This document shows, in pieces, positions 50,101 to 59,993 of a stretch of DNA of 64,000 nt (its first letter is position 1; every line of letters begins with the position of its first letter). The notes beneath the pieces were generated by a model, which had not been told where the DNA came from, made no database searches, and saw only the letters and a program-made list of their open reading frames with translations. The stretch is taken from positions 17,518,389 through 17,582,388 of the forward strand of contig CANTUZ010000005.1 of the NCBI GenBank assembly GCA_947846985.1. The letters run 5' to 3'. The position numbers were made by a program, and so were the translations under genes. The DNA comes from Fratercula arctica (lineage: Eukaryota > Chordata > Aves > Charadriiformes > Alcidae).

Positions 50101-52104
50101 TCTCCTAACTTCAGTGGCACACAGATGACTGGGGGTTAAACTCCTACTGCTTTAAAGAAAATTAAAATCAAAGAAAGAAAAAGATATTTAATCATTTGAC
50201 AATGAGATAAGAACTCTGCTTTCAGAACTTCATGGGAAACTTACTATATGGAGAATTCTCAAACATTTTACTGAGTGTTACAGAATATGCGTGTACAGAC
50301 TAAGGTTAAATCCTGTAGCACTAATACTAATCAAGAAAAGACAGGTTTTTTTTAAAGTCACTTCAGAACTTTAAAATTGCTTCAAGGTAGCTAAAACAAA
50401 ATGATTTTCAGGGCTCAGGCTGCCATTTTGCCAAATGTAAAATAAAATATATGTCAAGAAGTAAAGAATTTTAGAGCATGTAAAGAAACAAACCCCTCAA
50501 CTTAGTATTTAAAATGTCTTTAAATTTATTATTTTGCAGCATCATGAGCTTAAGACCATGAAAAAAGTCATTCTGTAACTGAAAAGACTTTTTCTTCCTC
50601 CTCTTGTTCTGTCTCGGATTGTTCACCCTATTTGGTAGCTAAAATAAAATGGATTCCTATAAGAGCAACATGAAAAAATAGTCTTCATAATTTATTGCAC
50701 AGTAGTTTGTTTCCAATATTGCAATAGATTGGAGTTTCGAGCACCCTGTGGCTTTGGCTGGACCGGGAGGACTGGTTTAGCCTTGATTTGAACCTGCTGT
50801 TTACAACACACTGTAAGCCCTTCCCATACAGCAGACTTTTAGTGAGGGCTGTGTGAAAAAAACCTCACTGCTAACCAAAACCAGGAAAAAGTAAAACATT
50901 TCGCATGTGTATATTTCTTTTTACAATTCCTTTTGAGTGTAAAACAAAAGAATTTATATTCTGAGAAAATGTACATTTTATTCTGACAAAATAACCGTGC
51001 TGCTCTTACGCTTGCTTTTTGGCTTGCATGTAACATACAAAAGATGTGAGAAAATTCAGTTGTAGCCTATGGAGAGACTGGATGGCCAAATTGTTGCGGT
51101 CTTTGCAGCTTTACTGAGCTGGGCTCCTGGTGCCTTTTAAACATTCTGCCCCATTAACCACTTCGGGGATATTCTGCACATGAGTGTATATAATTGATTG
51201 TTTCACCTTCTGAACTACTCGGAGATCTGGAAATTACTTTCAACAAGCACAAAAACTGTTGGAATCATCTCTGGAACTTATCTCAACCTCTGGAGACTCC
51301 AACGTTGAGCTAAACCCACCAGGAAGCCTGGACTTGTATTTCAGCACTTCTGTTTCTAAGTACAACCCAGAGTCAGAGACGAAAATTAAAAGGGAAAACA
51401 ATTTATAGCTAGAAACAATTCAAAGCAAATTTAGCAAAGGCTAAATTATATAGCATTTCATGTGTCCCAATCGTCCCTTTACTGCGTATGCTTAAGTCCT
51501 AACTGAGATTTATGGATGGGAATAACTATGTGCACTGAGAATATTCCTCATCCACTTCAATGGTATTTCTCAGGGTGCAGCGAGATAAGCACAAAGGTAC
51601 GTCTTGGTGATGCCTGGGCACTAGAACACACTCCAGCTGAGAGCTGCAAAGCAACAGAAAGTTGCTGTCATAATCAAAAGTATACAGTGTGGGCTCATGA
51701 GATTTGGGTTAGTAGGATGTTGAGTGGATTGTTTGAGAGAGAGATCTCTGAAGTATGTAAAGAATTTAAGTACTAGTCCCATGGTTTCACTTCATTTTTT
51801 CATCCTCAACTGTGCGCGCTTTTCCCTGTTGCCACAGTTCCCAAAGTGTAACATACTTTTTTGACTCATAACGACACTGTCATGGACATAAACGCATCTT
51901 GTCTGCTGAGTGTTCACATTAGGCCAATAGACGCCTACCAGCTACAGAGGTGGGAGGAAAACAGATTTACAATTGCAAAGGTGGAGTGGAGCCTCCCAAA
52001 TAGAAATGAACTGGAAGCAAACTCCTGAACTTTGGGAAAGTTTAAATCTGTCTTTTCTCAACTCACAGCACTCTGACTCAATACTCATCTCAATGGCTCA
52101 CTGC

Positions 52105-52290
52105 AGTTTGGGGAGACAGGGAATAATATTTTTATTATTCCCATTCTACAGATGGTCGAAGCGAAGCACTGCAAGGTTTATTGACTTACTCAGAGTTGCA
52201 CAGCATGCTTGAATGGAAGCAGAACCCCAGCTGGCCTGATTCCCACTCCTGGGCTTTTAGCCGTTACACTGTCTTTGCTCCTTTTAACAT
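52105..52290 (+). repeat. Ancient amniote repeat fragment
   Basis: 'ttattattcccattctacag', 'atggtcgaagcgaagcactg', 'attgacttactcagagttgc', 'acagcatgcttgaatggaag', 'cagaaccccagctggcctga' and 'ttcccactcctgggcttttag' follow the plan 'ccccattttacagatgg ... gaggcacagag ... gtgacttgcccaaggtcac ... cagaacccagg' of MIR-related old repeats. Confidence 0.6.
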
Positions 52291-52810
52291 CTGATTATTT
52301 TACTACTCTAATCAGCTCCCAATTTTATACTCAATTTATTTCTTTAAGTTACATTAAACCCCTTTGTCACGACACCCAGACAAAACTATAGACATCTTTT
52401 TCCAGCAAAGCATGGGCAGAAATTTAGTTTCTTTTGTTTAAATGCAAACAAGCATAGGGTCAGTGAGAGGATCCAGCCACCGAGACATTAATTCTCTCCT
52501 CATTTTCGTGTTCACAACATGAATTAAATTAAGAGCAGAAATTAGTCATCAGTATCTTCACTGTATTTACTGCAAAACTAATAAAACATCACATTTGAAA
52601 TGCTTGTTACTGCATACTTTTGTTAGCATATCACCTCTCCCAGTACCAATGACTGAACAAGTAACACAGCACAGTAATGTTTTCCCTGTATGACTCTCTT
52701 GCTTAAGCAAATATGAAATAGCTGGATCTTGGCTGAGGCTGTTATATAACAGCAGGAACACTGGTGAAGCATCTTCCAAAAGCGAGTTATTTATCTGGCC
52801 AGGGAGCTTT

Positions 52811-52870
52811 ATTTCTTTTTTTTTTTTTTTCCCTTCCCTTTTTTTTTTTTCTTTTCTCTCTTTCTTTCTG
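52811..52870. repeat. Polypyrimidine tract
   Basis: About 60 bases consist of T and C only, with two T runs of 12 or more separated by CCCTTCCC. It can form triplex or H-DNA. A minus-strand lysine-rich frame through it is an artefact of the tract. Confidence 0.9.
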
Positions 52871-53906
52871 TGCGCGCTCATGAACCTGACCCATCTTGTT
52901 TCCAGAAGAGACTCTGCGGTTGTTGTTGCCAGACAATGCCTGCAATCATTTTTCTCCAGCCATACATCCAAGCTGGGGGGAAGGGTGAGGGGGAAGGAAG
53001 AGAGAAAAGCTCTTTTGTTTGGAAGTGTGAAGAGCTCTGTCGAAACACATCTCTTCAGGGTAGATTTAAGTTGCAGAACTGATAAGAAAAAAACCAACCT
53101 AATGATTTCCTTCTGCTTGCTGTGCCTACCCTCCAAGCGCTCTCCTCTGCTCCTGGTGCCCATTAGGAATGAGATAACTCTTGAAGAAAAGACCCTCCCA
53201 TACCTCAGTGGAGATGAATATATTCACTGCACACATTTTTTTTTTTTGGTTTTCTAACATTTGACAGAATTTTTGTCCCTATAATTCTCCCCCACACCGC
53301 CACCAGGTACTTCCCAGAAGGGCTCCTGTCTCCACATTAAACTGATGGAGTGTCCCCACGTATCTGACAATCTCTGCTGGCCAGGCTGTTGTGTTCAAAA
53401 CTGATGGCCTGGGGGGCTTCCAGAGGGGAGGGCCAGGGCTTGTTTGGAGGCTCTCTTCCATCCAGAGTCCAAAACTTATGAGCTGGGGAAACTGCCGCTG
53501 GCCAGAAACCAGCTCAGAGAAGTTTTAATCGAAAAAAATAAAATCTCTTAATGGCTTAGCAATAAAACCATGGGATCTGCTGAAGCATCTGAGAGTTAGA
53601 GAGAGTTTTGCTTGCTGCTGATTCAACTTGGTTCACAGAACTGATGGAAAAGCATCATGCATAAGTGAAAAAGGAGTAGGTTGCAAAAGCGGTATGTAAG
53701 AAGCGATGGAGCATCCAACAGGCAAAAGCTCTTGATTGTAAGGAGAGCGGGAAAACAAGCCAAATGGTTCTTTCCACACAAATTAATTAAATAAATAATA
53801 TTCCTGCCAAAAAGTTGCCAACCACCTTCAAACTGAAGCGTAACGTGTTCACACTGGATCTGCCTAGGAACGTAGCAGTTCCTGTCCATTCCTGTTTACA
53901 AATTTC

Positions 53907-53926
53907 TTTTTTTTTTTTTTTTTTTT
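53907..53926. repeat. Poly-T run
   Basis: About 20 T bases, followed by AATTGAATAAAAAAAG. Confidence 0.85.
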
Positions 53927-54827
53927 AATTGAATAAAAAAAGTGCCTTTGCTTTGGAAAGAATTTTCTAGTGTGTGACTACTCTAATACATAATAAATCA
54001 GTCTGCTTAATCTTTTTATGAAAGATGAACAAAATAGATTGGGTTTTGTTCAAGTTTGTTCTAGAAAAAAGCTGGACCTAATCCTTTCATAACAAGCCCT
54101 GAATCTGTTCAGACACTACTTTAGCCATTTTTCAGAGAAAATACAAACACCTAAGCTCCAAAGCACTCATGCTGCTAATCGGGATCCTGCTATGCTAGGC
54201 TAATTTATTAGACCAGGTTTCTTTTCTCTTTAAGAACGTATGATAAGAAACAAATGGGAATGAACAATCAGAGGAAATACTACAGTTAGCTTGGGGAAAG
54301 GGTATTTTCTAGTTTAAATGGATGTGCAGCCAATAATGAGCATAAGGTGATGCAGCGAGCATCATCATTTTACCAGCCCACTGCCAGGTTCCACTGTTTC
54401 GCTGTTTCAAATGAACACTCACTGCACATGTGTTATTCTGCCTCTCTGGTCCAGGTGAATAATGTCCTTCAGAAAGGCAGGATGGCTTGTTTCCTAAAGG
54501 CTGTGGAAGCCTTTTCACCTTCAGAGTGCTTGTCTGAACCCAACGCTAGGCAGTATTGACCCAAGTATTTTTCCTTTAATACATACAGGAGTTTGGGGTC
54601 TCAGTGCAGTTTTCCCTGGCTCAGCTGTCAGTAGCAAGAGCTGATGTTCTGCTGAACCTTGGACACATAATTCTGGATTAATGAACTCCGCTAAAACACA
54701 CGGGAGAGGCTTGAGTTGACTAGAGTTCATCTCCAGTGCAGTCAAACCTGCCTACACTAACTTTGAAAAGAAAAGGAAAATGTTTACATTTTCCCTCCTC
54801 TCTACCTCAATGACAGAGTTTTGCTTT

Positions 54828-54852
54828 TCTACATGGTTAAAAACCATGTAGA
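54828..54852. repeat. Perfect 11-base inverted repeat with 3-base loop
   Basis: TCTACATGGTT and AACCATGTAGA are perfect reverse complements around AAA. Its inner word GGTTAAAAACCA is repeated directly at 54853-54864. Confidence 0.8.
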
Positions 54853-56848
54853 GGTTAAAAACCAAGGTATGAGGTATTCTTCAGCTTTCATTATGTGGTA
54901 GAGAGGAAAATATGCCTAGAGGATACTTCTCTCACCAATCCTAATCAAATTAATCAGTTACTTCTATGGATTAGTAATTTAAGGAAAAAAAGGTAGGCTG
55001 AGATAGGGGCTCATGTAGATGAAAGTATCTACCACATCATGAAGAAATTTGATACATTCTTCGCTTACAAAGTATGTCTCAATACTCTGGAGGCATCTGG
55101 AAACTCACACATTCCTTATGAAAAGGTTTTATTTTCATTTTCTTCAAAATTACTAACATTTTTAATGTTGGTTTGTTTTTTTGTTTTTTTTCAACTTAGA
55201 AAAAACACCACCCAAAACCCAGAAAAAAATTTCATTGTTTTAAGGAATAGCCATAAACAACTTCAGGGGCTTTTTTTTGACATCTGATGCACACAGAACT
55301 TTCTCCACAAACACAGAGGGTGACGATAACATGAACCTTTGGCACTGATGGAGCCAAAGGAATGCATAAGTTTGTACTGCTGCTGCTACCAGCCTCCTCC
55401 TCACAACTTCTGTAAAGGACACGGGAGAGGAATAATGTCCCCATCCCTTTACGTTGATCCAATGAGCAGGTCAGACAGCATGTAGCTGACAAACATTTCT
55501 TGAGGGCAGGGAAGATTGCTTTAGTTTCCATAGGCAGACCAGGGTCCTGGCTTCAGACCAGACCTCCCTGCTGTGACATCTCTTGGTCCAGCAGACTTCT
55601 CTCTTACCTAGATGTGAGTCAGAGGCCAGCAGAACTCAACTAGAGATCAATATTCTTTTTATTAACTTTTCTGGGGCAAATTGTACAACAGCTTCGTATA
55701 TCGAGCTCTGCAGATGTGTCAGCACACTGCTGTTTTTACACAACATGCAATGATAAATCACTGATCCGAAGCTAGCTTCTGTCCTTCACAGAAGTTTCCT
55801 GTTCTGAAAGCCCTCCGGTGCCTGATAGGTTCATCAGCTGCCGGAGAGATTGTGAATAAACTCTTGTTTATTTATGACGTGCTGTTCACTCCTCTGGACA
55901 TGTGTTCTGCTTAGTTTTTTTACAGCTGTAGAAATCCTTCAGTAAACAGATTCCTATTTAATCATGGCACAGGACAAGAGCGTCAGAAAATGCTGTTACT
56001 CCAGGAGCAGAGAAGTGACTGATACAGGGGCAGAGTCCTGAGACTTATATACTGAATACTATCACAAAAAAAGCTCATGTATTTCACACCAAGTACTACC
56101 TTCGACATACTTACAGCGTCAGGAACAAGCCACTTCATAAACCAGTGCTCAGAGAATGCAATTTTTTGCATTAACTAAATACAACAGGGGGAAATAACAC
56201 TGTAAGTTCCCTGCTCACATAGCTAACGGCTAGACTTTATGAAGGGAGTTATTCAGATAAGTAATAGCCTTCAGCTAATCTTTTCCTGAAACTATACAGA
56301 AGGCAATAACCTCGTACAAGCCTGAGCCAGCTGTCCCTTCCGCTTACATCTTCAACTCGCCTGACAGTAAATTTGTTTTTCCTTTTATCAAAGAACCCTT
56401 AACTGACCATTTTATGGGGTCTGATCCAGCTTCCAGTGAAGTCAATGGCAATTGAATTGCGTCCTTAAAATACTTAGAAAGAAAATGAAAATTATCTGAA
56501 ACCACTAGGCAGGCAGAAAACATTACAGTGAGTACATATCTTAAGCAAGGTAACAGGCACACAAAACAGTGTATATAATTTCTAAAGGACACAGAGGCAA
56601 GTTCAAAAATTGTTCTGGTTCTACATGATAGCTCAAACCAAAGGTAGATTTACTTTCATCTTAGTTGAAAGACACAGAGGAAAATCCCTTCTCAATCATA
56701 AGTGAGTAATTACAAAATGCTTGCAGTGACAAACATTTTCCATTTCAAATCCTTTCTTAAAAGTTAATTTCACAAGTATGAAGTCTATGTGTCAATGTCT
56801 AACGTAGCCCTCTTTTGAACTTAGTTCCCTATGAATGCAATGACCCCC

Positions 56849-56914
56849 AGAAGATTAGCATGGCCCCTGTGCAAGGATGACATGGAAATTCGTGAAGCGT
56901 TCCGTATTTTTTTT
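56849..56914 (+). pseudogene. U6 spliceosomal snRNA fragment fused to a CR1 LINE
   Basis: The sequence matches U6 snRNA from about nucleotide 45 to its 3' end. It starts AGAAGATTAGCATGGCCCCT and runs through the intramolecular stem-loop region to GTGAAGCGTTCC and the terminal T run (here 8 T). Differences from canonical vertebrate U6 are few and mostly CpG-type changes: CTGTGC for CTGCGC, ACATGG for ACACGC, and CCGTAT for CCATAT. The 5' 44 nucleotides are missing or too degraded to identify; an ungapped extension shows roughly half matching bases for another 20 bases. The copy lacks the U6 5' domain, cap signal and promoter, so it is not a working snRNA. The final T run abuts CR1 sequence in the same orientation, as expected for a template-switch chimera. 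Confidence 0.92.
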
Positions 56915-58280
56915 GTCTCACCTCTGTGCCTGGTAGGATTATGGAGCAGATCCTCCTGGAGGCACTGCTGAGGCAGAAGAATAATGAAGAGGTGATTGGG
57001 TACAATCAACACGGCTTCACCAAGGGCAAATCGTGCCTGACAAACCTGGTGGCCTTCTATGAGAAGGACACTACATCAATAGACAAGGGGAGAACAACTG
57101 ACGTCATTTACCTGGACCTGAGCAAAGCTTTTGACACTGTCCTGCATGACATCCTGGTCTCCAAGCTGATAAAATATGGATTTGATGGACTGACAATTCA
57201 GTGGATAAAGAACTGGCTTGATGGTCACACCCAAAGAGTGGCTGTCAATGGGTCCATGTCCAAGTGGAGGCCAGTGACAAGTGAAGTCCCTCAAGGATCA
57301 GTACTGAGACCGGTCTTCTTTAACATCTTTGTCAGCAACATGGACAGTGGCATAGAGTGCACCCTCAGCAAGTTTGCCAATGACACCAAGCTGTGTGGGG
57401 TGGCAGACACGCTGGAGGGAAGGGATGCCATCCAGAGGGACCTTGACAGGCTGGAGAGGTGGGCCCACTCCAGCCTCATGAAGTTCAACAAGACCAAGTG
57501 CAAGGTCCTCCATCTGGGTCGGGGCAATCCCAAGCACCGATATAGGCTGGGCAGCGACTGGCTTGAGAGCAGCCCTGAAGAAAAGGACTTGGGGGTGCTG
57601 GTGGACGAGAGGCTCAACATGAGCCGTCAGTGTGCACTAGCAGCCCAGAAAGCCAATCGTATCCTGGGCTGCATCAGGAGAAGCGTGGCCAGCAGGTCCA
57701 GGGAGGTGATTCTCCCCCTCTGCTCCACTCTCGTGAGATGCCACCTGGAGTACTGCATCCAATTCTGGAGTCCCTACTACAAGAATGATATGGACGTGCT
57801 GGAACATGGCCAGAGAAGGGCCACGAGAATGATCAGAGGGCTGGAGCACCTCTCCTATGAGGACAGACTGAGAGAGTTGGGGTTGTTCAGTCTGGAGAAG
57901 AGAAGGCTCCGAGGAGACCTTATAGTGGCCTACCAGTATCTTAAGGGGGCCTACAAGAAAGCTGGTGAGGGACTTTTTAGGATGTTGGGTAATGGTAGGA
58001 CTAGAGGGAATGGATTAAAACTAGAGATGGGACGATTCAGATTGGACGTTCGGCAGAAGTTCTTCACCATGAAGGTGGTGAGACACTGAACAGGTTGCCC
58101 AGGGAATTTGTGGCTGCCCCATCTCTGGAAGTGTTCAAGGCCAGGCTGGATGGGGCTCTGAGCAACATGATCTAGTGGGAGGTGTCCCTGCCCATGGCAG
58201 GGGGGTTGGAACTAGATGATCTTTAAGGTCCGTTCCAACCCTAACAATTCTATGATTCTATGATCTATGATTCTGTGATC
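56915..58280 (+). mobile_element. CR1 LINE, 5'-truncated, 1.37 kb, with U6 sequence at its 5' end
   Basis: CR1 sequence starts directly after the U6 T run at 'gtctcacctctgtgcctgg' (the ORF2 phrase LTSVPG). It runs through most of the reverse transcriptase and the 3' UTR to the tail near 58280: 'ttctatgattctatgatcta' then 'tgattctgtgat'. The phrase 'ctagtgggaggtgtccctgc' is shared with the copy at 59757-59993, so these two are close relatives. The start of the ORF, the endonuclease and the promoter are absent, so the copy was never mobile after insertion. Confidence 0.95.
56917..58089 (+). pseudogene. CR1 ORF2 reverse-transcriptase fragment, catalytic motif damaged
   Basis: This is an open frame of about 390 codons from the CR1 reverse transcriptase. 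Recognisable parts, counting from the codon at 56926, are [15 protein letters not shown] (31-45), motif [10 protein letters not shown] (62-70), motif B PQGSVLR (122-128, where the usual residue after L is Gly), motif [10 protein letters not shown] (148-156), and the C-terminal [18 protein letters not shown]. Motif C is normally FADD. Here the first catalytic Asp is Asn (codon 57379-57381), which should abolish polymerase activity. The frame stops at TGA 58087-58089, because one G present in the sister copy near 59815 (CACTGGAACAGG) is missing here (CACTGAACAGG). After that point the usual frame continues to a TAG at 58173-58175. No start codon of the original protein is present. Confidence 0.9.
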
Positions 58281-59756
58281 CTTGGGAGAGAGCGGGTCTG
58301 TTCTCAACAACAGTAAACCTGGAGAAGCTTAAGAAGCCACAGAAAAACTGCAGTGCAGAAATGTGGTGTGAATGTACGCTAGAGGAATCCTTTACACACT
58401 TATACCACGTGCATGAACAGTAACAACCATTACGATCGTTTTTATGGTGTATTTATTACCATAGTTCAAGGAAAGACCAATCTGATCAGGACTTCAGGTG
58501 TGCTAGACTCCATATTAAAAACAGAAAGAGAACAAAGGGAAAGACAGTTCCTGCTTCATATGTCTTCTAGTCCAAGTGTCATACGGTAACAACAAATAGA
58601 TGGGGGCCAACAAGGAGACAACAGGCAGCACAATAGACAGTTTATACTGGCATGAGTTTTACAGAAGGATCTGATGGAGACTGACTCTGAGCAGACATAT
58701 ATTATCTATATATGAGACAAAGTACAGATGGACTTCTCTAATGATCTAGGAAGTAGGTGATGCAAGCTGGTGTGAGTGATGAGCCAAAGGCAAGATGACA
58801 GACAAGAAGGAGATAGATCATGAAAAGTCTTGAAAATGAATATAAGTGCCATATGTTCAGTATGATGGCGAAAGAGTTAGAAGGACGCAAAGAGAAGGAT
58901 GAAACATCAAAGCTGTGGACTTGGAAACTTGGAAACAGCAACAGATACTTTCATGAAGTAAGACAGGGTGAAATAGTTTCTTTTAACATCAGAGAAAATA
59001 ATGTTGCAATAACTGAAATGTAGATGGCAACAGCCTAAATAAGTCTTAATATTAAGTAACAACAATAAATAATATGGTGTGACCCAACTAAATACAAAAC
59101 GCTAGATATTTTAGGCTGAGTTTTCATCTGGGATAAATCACTATTTCCACTGAAAAAATGGTGTTATAGCAGCTCACACCAGGTAAATACCTATGCCCTC
59201 ACAATTCTACAAAATCAAAACACTTAAAAAAATGTATGAAGTTTTGGAAGAAGTTACTCTGTCTTGCTTGGAAAGGGATAGGTTGAGTATGCTTTTAACA
59301 TCATTGAAGAAAAATCACATAAGGGTCTATGCTGTTACTCAGTTTTGCAATATTAAGTTCTGTACTATAAAACCACACTCTTTAAAGATTACAAATTCTG
59401 GCATCACGTGTCCATAACTCATGTTACAAATGTTTACAATTACAGCTGTATTTACTTTTCTTCTGAGTTTTTTTGGTGGGGTTTTTTTTTCCTTTTTTTT
59501 TTTTTTTTTTTTCTTACAGTGAAGCTGATTTATGTTAGCACAGACAATAAGAAGTAGGATGAAAAATAAAATTTTCATCATTTTTAGTTTATCCAGTTTG
59601 TGATGGCTATTACAAAGACAGATTAAAGCATGAAAGAATCACACATGGATTCTTCATAGGGAATTGGATTTTAATAGGAAATGGCTGTCTGGGAACTTGG
59701 AAGCTCAGCTGAAAAAGATCTGGAGCTCTGAAGAAGATTCCACCATCTTCTGAAAG
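58281..59756. other. Intronic stretch between two CR1 copies
   Basis: No genes were recognised. The only clear structure is the T-rich simple tract at 59468-59513. Short frames at 58738-59417 are chance. Confidence 0.5.
59468..59513. repeat. T-rich simple tract
   Basis: T runs of 7, 9 and about 20 bases are separated by GGTGGGG and CC. The tract ends in CTTACAG. Confidence 0.85.
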
Positions 59757-59993
59757 AGGGTAGATTTAGATTAGATATTAGGAAGAAATTCTTTACTGTG
59801 AGGGTGGTGAGACACTGGAACAGGTTGCCCAGGGAAGTTGTGGATGCCCCATCCCTGGAAGTGTTCAAGGCCAGGCTGGATGGGGCTTTGAGCAGCCAGG
59901 TCTAGTGGGAGGTGTCCCTGCCCACGGCAAGGGGGGCTGGAACTAGATCTTTAAGGTCCCTTCCAACCAAACTGTTCTATGTTTCTATGATTC
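59757..59993 (+). mobile_element. CR1 LINE, strongly 5'-truncated, 237 bases, plus orientation
   Basis: The copy starts near 'gagggtagatttagattaga' and continues 'ggtggtgagacactggaaca', 'ggttgcccagggaagttgtg' and 'ctagtgggaggtgtccctgc', ending 'ttctatgtttctatgattct'. It has the same wording as the 3' end of the chimeric copy 1.5 kb upstream, in the same orientation, but it is an independent insertion with its own truncation point. Confidence 0.95.

Larger units (their letters stand above)
47123..56848. other. Intronic stretch without genes
   Basis: About 9.7 kb of AT-rich intron. It holds an old repeat at about 52105-52290, a long pyrimidine tract at 52811-52870, a poly-T run at 53907-53926, a perfect hairpin at 54828-54852 and a short 'ttccagtgaagtcaatggca' old-repeat phrase at about 56420-56450. 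The longer frames at 48185-48646 and 52567-53163 (both minus) show no protein family. Confidence 0.5.

Noticed and set aside
52567..53163. Minus-strand open frame of 198 codons
   Set aside because: Its lysine/glutamate-rich core is the translation of the polypyrimidine tract at 52811-52870, and the remainder has no family pattern.
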